Part shown: piece by piece, positions 6,470-10,879 of the stretch
Position numbering within the stretch: the stretch's first letter is position 1
How the letters are laid out: each line of letters begins with the position of its first letter
Origin: Candidatus Pollutiaquabacter sp.
GTDB lineage: Bacteria > Bacteroidota > Bacteroidia > AKYH767-A > 2013-40CM-41-45
Assembly: GCA_903854075.1 (NCBI GenBank)
Contig: CAINVI010000160.1
Span: 1 to 10,879, forward strand
DNA length: 10,879 nucleotides
Reading direction: 5' to 3'
Program-made: the position numbers and the translations under genes
The notes under the pieces: generated by a model
What the model saw: the letters and a program-made list of their open reading frames with translations, nothing else
Told to the model about the DNA's origin: nothing
Database searches by the model: none

Positions 6470-6611
6470 CCCTTAACCAACCACCTCAACCCTCAGAAAC
6501 GACTACGTGAACACAACATTACTCTCCACGTTATTTTCTGCCCTCATATCCTCGCTGCTCGGTCGTGAAAAAGCTGCTGCTGCGAGTCTTCAATTTTTAT
6601 CACTCGAAACA

Positions 6612-9600
6612 ATGAAACAAAACACACAATCAAAATCACATACCATGAATCCAAACAACTACCCGAATCGAACAGCTAAGCTGTTTACTCGTTGGATGGC
6701 GTTTGTTGCTGTCGTGCTGATCACACTGGCTTCGACAGCAGTGAATGCTCAAAATGTCAACGTGGCGTCGACCGGCGGAACCGCCACGGCAACCTATGCA
6801 ACAGTAAGTGCCGCATTCACCGCGGTCAATGCTGGAACGCACACCGGTGTAATTACGATGAACATTGTGGCCAATACCTCAGAGCCAGGGTCTGTAACAG
6901 CCCTTGCTTCCAGTGGTACTGGTTCGGCAAGTTACACCAGTGTATTAATTCGTCCGTTCGGCGGAAGCTACACCATTGGTGGTACTGTCACGGCTAGCCG
7001 TGCTATCATCGAATTGAACGGTGCCGACAATGTGACGATTGATGGCGATGATCCATCGGTAGCCGGTGCCCGGAACTTGACCATCGGGTTCTCTTCTACT
7101 GCGGCCACCATTGCTGCCTGTATTCGGGTAAGTTCGGCTTCTACTCTTGGCGCCAACGGAGCGGACAATAACACCATCAAAAATTGTATTATCACGGGTA
7201 ACCGTGTAGTCGGTGGTACTACAGCGACGTATGGTATAAATATGTCTAACTATTCTACCACCTCTCTTGCAACAGGAGGTTACTCTAGTTTGAACAACCG
7301 TTTTGAAAACAACCTGATTACACGTTGTGCCCAAGGTATTTGGGCAGTGGGTGCCTCTGCTACGTATAATAACGTGGGTACTAAAATTAGTGGTAACGTG
7401 ATGGGGGATGGTACTGCTGCGGGTAATATCGGTACCCGTGGGGTACTTATTTCATATTCCGCTAGTTCGGCTGCTCAAACAGCGGCTCAAATCACGAATA
7501 ATGATATTCAGGTGGGTGATCCTGGAACTACCGGTTACTCTACTACTATTGCCGGTATTGAATTGGGAACCGTAAACTTCGGTACCATCGTTACAGGCAA
7601 TAAATTGCACGATATTTATCAGCCCTCAACTGCAGGATATGGTTCGATCGGTCTTTATATCACCGGGGCAACTTCTACCGGTAATATTACCATCGCAAAC
7701 AATTTCATTTATCGTATTGCGGCATCTAATTACTCCGCAACCCGAACATCCACGTTTACTAATCATGGTGTATTGATCACCGCAGGTGCTACTAACCTTG
7801 CTTTCGACCATAATACCGTGGTGATGAACACCGCCAATGCTACCGGCACGTTGGTAAATCCTGCATCTAACGCTCTCTGTGTAACTGCCTCTGGTACAAC
7901 GTTCAGTTCGTTCCGAAACAACATTCTGACCAATACCATCGCTTCTACCAATGCACTTTGTATATATACTACTGCTACTACTAATATCTCTGGAGCGTCA
8001 ATGAACAACAATTGCTTTTATGCTCCCTCCGGTGTCTTAGGTTATTACAATGCTGCTGATCGCTCAACATTGTCAGCCTGGCAGTCAGCAACGGGTAAGG
8101 ACGCTAACTCCTACAGTCTTAATCCTAATTTTATCTCCGCTACCGATCCGCATTTGAATGGAGCGGTTTCTTCGCTTTTAGAATCAGGTGGTGCTGCGGG
8201 TACTGGTATTACCTCCGACTTGGATGGCGACTCCCGTCCAGGGCCTACCGGATCAGTAAATGGTGGTGGAACTGCACCTGATATCGGTGCCGATGAATAC
8301 GATGGTTTGCCCATCCAACCGGTTGCCATTGCCAGTGTATCAGCGTCTCCTGCTGGAAACCTTTGTACGGCAGCTAGTCGTTCTATCTCGGCCAATGTCA
8401 CAGCAGGTACCAATCCAGTTACTTCGGTAACGTTAAATTACTCCTTGAATGGCACGGCTCAAACGCCGATTTCAATGACCAATACCAGTGGAAGCACCTG
8501 GGAAGCTACCATCGCTGCGGCAGCTAACGCTGCTGTTACTTGGTCGGTAACTGCTGTTGATGCAGTCGTTTCTGTAACCAGTAACGGTACAGGTTATCAG
8601 GATGAAGCGCTTACCGGAGTAACGGCATACGCCAACGCCAGTTTATCTACGGTATGTTCCGGTAGTCCAACCATCCTTACTGCTTATCTTGATAAACCCG
8701 GAACTTCTGTTTTGGGTTCTGGTGCATCTACCTCAACCAGCGGCACCAACTTCTTGTATAGTTTGTACGGCGGTCAAAAATCGCAATATATTATCCGCGC
8801 GGCAGACCTCATCGCTGGCGGGTTTACACGTGGACCAATCACATCTCTTGCCTACGAGATTACCGCATTGGCTACCACGCCGACAGCCTTGCAGAATTTT
8901 TCTGTTACGCTGAACCATACTGATTCGGCTCAATTCACCGCAGCTAACATTCTTTCGAATGCAGGTAGTCCGAATTATACATCTTCTTCATTGTCATCTG
9001 TAGTAGGTGTAAATACGCTTACGTTCTCTTCGCCTTTCCAATGGAACGGCACCTCTAATATCCTTGTGACGATTTGTCACTATAGCGGAGGAGCAGGAGC
9101 AAGCGCTACGACACCAACGATGAAGGTGTATACAAATGCCTACACTACAACCTGCGTTCGTTACGAGAACAGTCAAACAGGTATCTGTAACTATACCGGC
9201 TCTGCTTTGCCATCTGGTTGGACCGGCTCATCATTCACCAGCACGTCTCGACCAATTTTCACCTTGGGTGGCAGTAAAGCGCCGGCGATTACAGGTATTG
9301 ACTGGAGTGACGGCACTAGTTCTGTAGGCACATCCAACGACTTGTCCGTATCGCCGATTGCTACGACTACCTATACGGTAACGGCAACGATCAGTGGAGG
9401 ATGTACGGCAACTGCATCAGCAGCAGTTACCGCACTCACGCTGCCAACAGCACCAACGGCTACCAACTCCAGTCAGTGTGGACTTGGTGTTCCAACAGCC
9501 TCTGTGGCTTCTACCACAGGTGCTACTACGCCGGTCTTCCGCTGGTACAGCGCAGCGACCGGAGGCACCTTGTTGCAGAACAGCACCTCTACTACTTACA

Positions 9601-10879
9601 CTACGGCAATCAATACTTCCACCGATTTTTATGTGTGTGAGTATGATGGCGCATGCGAAAGCGCACGCACAGCAGTGTCGGTATCGGTAGCTACGCCACC
9701 GGCGATTACTATTTCCGGTGATGTAACCATCTGCGCCGGACAATCGACAACACTGACGGTAAGCAGTACGGGTAATGATCCGAACTATAGCTATGTATGG
9801 AATACCGGATTCAACGGTGCATCCTACACAGTGACGCCGTCTGCGACTACCACATACAGTGTGGTGGCAACAGATTCCACCGCCGGAGCCAACGCAGGTT
9901 GTGTTATCGCATCTGCTCCAATGACTGTAACGGTGAAGCCTTTACCTGGCGCAGTTACGGTTGCTCCATCAGCTGTTACTTCCTGTTACGGCGCAGCTCA
10001 AACATTAACGGCATCCGGAGGTTCGATTGCTCAATCAGCAACGTTCGGTACGGGCACCTTGGTTAACGTAGCGTCTAGTACTACTTCTACTGCTTATCCT
10101 GCGCCATTTGGTAACTATTACCAGGGAGCACGTCATCAGTTCTTGTTTACGGCAGCTGAGCTTGCTGCTGCAGGACTTTCGGCAGGTAATCTTACTTCAC
10201 TTGCTTTTGATGTTCTAACTCCGAATACTACAGCCCTTTCTAATTTTACGGTAAGTGTTGGAACAACAAGCCTTACGGCCTTGACTTCTACTTTGTCGGG
10301 TGGCTTGACAACAGTTTATTCTGCCGCTTCGTATACGCCATCTGCTACTGGCGGCTATGCGAACAATACGATTACCTTCGCCACGCCATTTGCATGGAAC
10401 GGTACATCGAACATTATTGTTGAAACTTGTTTTAACAATAGTTCTTACGCTACCAATGCGGTGTTCAATCAAACAGCTACCGCGTTCGTATCTTCCGCCG
10501 TTTATCGTGCGGATGTTTCTACGGTTTGCTCCGGAACCACAGCCACATATACTTATAGTCAGCGTCCAAACATGCGCTTCACTTCCAATGTGACGAATGT
10601 ATGGAGCTGGTCTCCAAATACAGCATCAACCGCTGCTGTTTCGGTCAGTCCTGTTGCAACAACAACATACACGGCAACCTCTACGATCAACGGTTGTTCG
10701 GCCAGTGGAACCGCTACCATTACAGTAAACCCAGAATTAACGCTTACTAATTCTAGTACCAACGTTTCTTGTAATGCTGGCACGAATGGAACCGCGGATG
10801 TGGTTGCTGCCGGTGGAAACGGAACGTATTCCTATAACTGGTCAAATGGTGGTACAACGGCATCCCTTACCGGTTTGTC
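6612..10879 (+). CDS. Giant secreted adhesin-like protein, beta-helix plus Ig-like and SprB-type repeats (3' end outside window)
   Basis: The frame stays open to the right edge, more than 1,420 codons with no stop. An N-terminal basic region and hydrophobic segment (WMAFVAVVLITLASTAVNA, cleavage before Gln47) form a Sec signal. Residues ~50-565 are Asn/Thr/Gly-rich with recurring blocks such as DNVTIDGDD, NNTIKNCIITGNRV and FSSFRNNILTN. This is typical of a right-handed parallel beta-helix, and it closes with a DLDGDSRPG...PDIGADEYDG ending. Ig-like domains, two copies of a ~185-residue module and an SprB-like repeat follow. The protein is very rich in Ala, Ser, Thr and Gly. Such architecture belongs to Bacteroidota surface or gliding adhesins exported by type IX secretion; the C-terminal sorting domain that would prove this is outside the window. 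ATG 6645 (after A-rich sequence) and GTG 6507 are alternative in-frame starts. Confidence 0.85.
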   Translation, partial: MKQNTQSKSHTMNPNNYPNRTAKLFTRWMAFVAVVLITLASTAVNAQNVNVASTGGTATATYATVSAAFTAVNAGTHTGVITMNIVANTSEPGSVTALASSGTGSASYTSVLIRPFGGSYTIGGTVTASRAIIELNGADNVTIDGDDPSVAGARNLTIGFSSTAATIAACIRVSSASTLGANGADNNTIKNCIITGNRVVGGTTATYGINMSNYSTTSLATGGYSSLNNRFENNLITRCAQGIWAVGASATYNNVGTKISGNVMGDGTAAGNIGTRGVLISYSASSAAQTAAQITNNDIQVGDPGTTGYSTTIAGIELGTVNFGTIVTGNKLHDIYQPSTAGYGSIGLYITGATSTGNITIANNFIYRIAASNYSATRTSTFTNHGVLITAGATNLAFDHNTVVMNTANATGTLVNPASNALCVTASGTTFSSFRNNILTNTIASTNALCIYTTATTNISGASMNNNCFYAPSGVLGYYNAADRSTLSAWQSATGKDANSYSLNPNFISATDPHLNGAVSSLLESGGAAGTGITSDLDGDSRPGPTGSVNGGGTAPDIGADEYDGLPIQPVAIASVSASPAGNLCTAASRSISANVTAGTNPVTSVTLNYSLNGTAQTPISMTNTSGSTWEATIAAAANAAVTWSVTAVDAVVSVTSNGTGYQDEALTGVTAYANASLSTVCSGSPTILTAYLDKPGTSVLGSGASTSTSGTNFLYSLYGGQKSQYIIRAADLIAGGFTRGPITSLAYEITALATTPTALQNFSVTLNHTDSAQFTAANILSNAGSPNYTSSSLSSVVGVNTLTFSSPFQWNGTSNILVTICHYSGGAGASATTPTMKVYTNAYTTTCVRYENSQTGICNYTGSALPSGWTGSSFTSTSRPIFTLGGSKAPAITGIDWSDGTSSVGTSNDLSVSPIATTTYTVTATISGGCTATASAAVTALTLPTAPTATNSSQCGLGVPTASVASTTGATTPVFRWYSAATGGTLLQNSTSTTYTTAINTSTDFYVCEYDGACESARTAVSVSVATPPAITISGDVTICAGQSTTLTVSSTGNDPNYSYVWNTGFNGASYTVTPSATTTYSVVATDSTAGANAGCVIASAPMTVTVKPLPGAVTVAPSAVTSCYGAAQTLTASGGSIAQSATFGTGTLVNVASSTTSTAYPAPFGNYYQGARHQFLFTAAELAAAGLSAGNLTSLAFDVLTPNTTALSNFTVSVGTTSLTALTSTLSGGLTTVYSAASYTPSATGGYANNTITFATPFAWNGTSNIIVETCFNNSSYATNAVFNQTATAFVSSAVYRADVSTVCSGTTATYTYSQRPNMRFTSNVTNVWSWSPNTASTAAVSVSPVATTTYTATSTINGCSASGTATITVNPELTLTNSSTNVSCNAGTNGTADVVAAGGNGTYSYNWSNGGTTASLTGL
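6645..6749 (+). other. Signal peptide region of the adhesin (alternative start at 6645)
   Basis: From ATG 6645 the peptide reads MNPNNYPNRTAKLFTRW, then an 18-residue hydrophobic core ending in VNA before QN. With this start the signal peptide is 35 residues, a normal length; from ATG 6612 it is 46. The A-rich sequence 6615-6644 upstream is typical of Bacteroidota start regions, so 6645 is a serious alternative. Confidence 0.5.
6756..8306 (+). other. Parallel beta-helix domain of the adhesin
   Basis: Irregular turns of about 20-30 residues carry the pattern of short hydrophobic strands ending in Asn-rich corners: VTIDGDD, IKNCIITGNRV, NRFENNLITRC, GTKISGNVM, ITNNDIQVG, VTGNKLHDI, ITIANNFIYRI, AFDHNTVVM, FRNNILTN and MNNNCFYAP. 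The domain ends in a region with DLDGDSRPG and APDIGADEYDG, a familiar C-terminal cap of secreted beta-helix proteins. Domains of this kind bind or cut polysaccharides or serve as rigid stalks; no catalytic residues can be assigned here. Confidence 0.65.
8706..9272 (+). repeat. Adhesin module A, copy 1
   Basis: About 189 codons that align with copy 2 at protein level. Shared elements are a G-S/T-G start, QYIIRAADL against HQFLFTAAEL, ITSLAYEITA against LTSLAFDVLT, LQNFSVTL against LSNFTVSV, and TLTFSSPFQWNGTSNILVTI against TITFATPFAWNGTSNIIVET. Each ends near a Cys pair and RPIFTL or RPNMRF. The copies have diverged and share little exact DNA identity, so the duplication is old. Confidence 0.7.
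9444..9689 (+). other. Bacteroidota-type Ig-like domain within the adhesin
   Basis: The stretch FRWYSAATGGTLLQNST, then STTYTTAINTSTDFYVCEYD and ACESARTAVSV, is the signature of the short Ig-like domains common in Bacteroidota surface proteins (a W-Y-x-A-x-T-G-G-T-L core, then a Y-x-V-C strand). It is preceded by a TTTYTVTAT strand and followed by PKD-like sequence (SYVWNTGFNGASYTVTPSAT) up to about 9935. These domains act as spacers or adhesive units. Confidence 0.7.
10038..10580 (+). repeat. Adhesin module A, copy 2
   Basis: About 181 codons homologous to copy 1 (see the shared blocks there). The module carries YPAPFGNYYQGARHQFLFTA, FAWNGTSNIIVETCFNNSSY and a final SQRPNMRF. I recognise this as a module widespread in large Bacteroidota secreted proteins, but I know no assigned function. 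Confidence 0.7.
10761..10879 (+). other. SprB-like repeat, truncated by the window edge
   Basis: NVSCNAGTNGTADVVAAGGN followed by GTYSYNWSNGGTTASLTGL matches the SprB repeat pattern (V-x-C-x-G-x-x-G, a GG-x-x-Y-x-Y-x-W-S-x-G core, then T-x-x-x-T-x-L). It was named after the Flavobacterium johnsoniae gliding adhesin SprB. These repeats usually occur in tandem, so more are expected just past the right edge. Confidence 0.75.

Larger units (their letters stand above)
6017..6611 (+). other. Long intergenic region upstream of the giant adhesin
   Basis: Nearly 600 bp lie between the barrel gene and the adhesin. Bases 6041-6125 hold two matching sigma-54-like motifs. Bases 6130-6430 are T-rich, with reading frames that lack family-like sequence, good starts or Shine-Dalgarno sites, so I call no gene there. 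Bases 6441-6469 hold an imperfect hairpin. The adhesin frame itself is open from 6477 (in-frame stop TAA at 6474-6476), with a GTG at 6507, so the last ~100 bp could be translated. I saw no clear terminator for the barrel gene. Confidence 0.6.

Noticed and set aside
7966..7983. ACT triplet run within the adhesin, possible slipped-strand phase variation
   Set aside because: Only a few imperfect triplets. Changes in triplet number would keep the frame, so it is not a phase-variation tract.

Overview
The window looks like DNA from a member of the Bacteroidota, probably from an environmental or metagenomic assembly. The signs are an exopolysaccharide gene set of Bacteroidota type, gene starts without Shine-Dalgarno sequences, a promoter candidate of the Bacteroidota TTTG / TAnnTTTG kind, and a giant surface protein built from a beta-helix, Bacteroidota-type Ig-like domains and an SprB-like repeat, as in type IX secretion substrates. 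No gene identifies a genus. All supported genes are on the + strand.

Layout. (1) Bases 1-420 are an open frame without a start. The first ~45 codons look like the N-terminal part of a phage terminase large subunit (Walker A at 79-102). From about 130-147 onward the frame is the C-terminus of a bi-domain dehydrogenase/Gfo-Idh-MocA oxidoreductase typical of polysaccharide loci. The join is in frame over a shared YFSNGN-like stretch and may be an assembly chimera. (2) Bases 481-4284 continue the polysaccharide locus: an (alpha/alpha)-toroid protein, a DUF354 GT-B-like protein, and a polyprenyl-phosphate sugar-phosphate transferase with a soluble N-terminal domain. (3) Bases 4409-6016 encode a Wzi-like outer-membrane beta-barrel. 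(4) Bases 6017-6611 are a long non-coding stretch with two matching sigma-54-like motifs and an imperfect hairpin. (5) From 6612 past the right edge runs one uninterrupted frame of more than 1,420 codons, a secreted adhesin-like protein.

How the parts fit: the sugar transferase would start repeat-unit synthesis on the lipid carrier, the DUF354 and toroid proteins would act on sugar or polymer, and the Wzi-like barrel would act at the outer membrane in surface attachment or export. The adhesin downstream may be a protein partner of the same matrix, but its long separate leader suggests its own control.

The least explained parts are the terminase/oxidoreductase junction, the ~365-bp gap before the sugar transferase (a promoter candidate, a 13-bp bulged stem-loop and a terminator-like hairpin, suggesting a leader RNA or small RNA), and the paired sigma-54-like motifs before the adhesin. 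I found no CRISPR array, tRNA, rRNA or insertion sequence.
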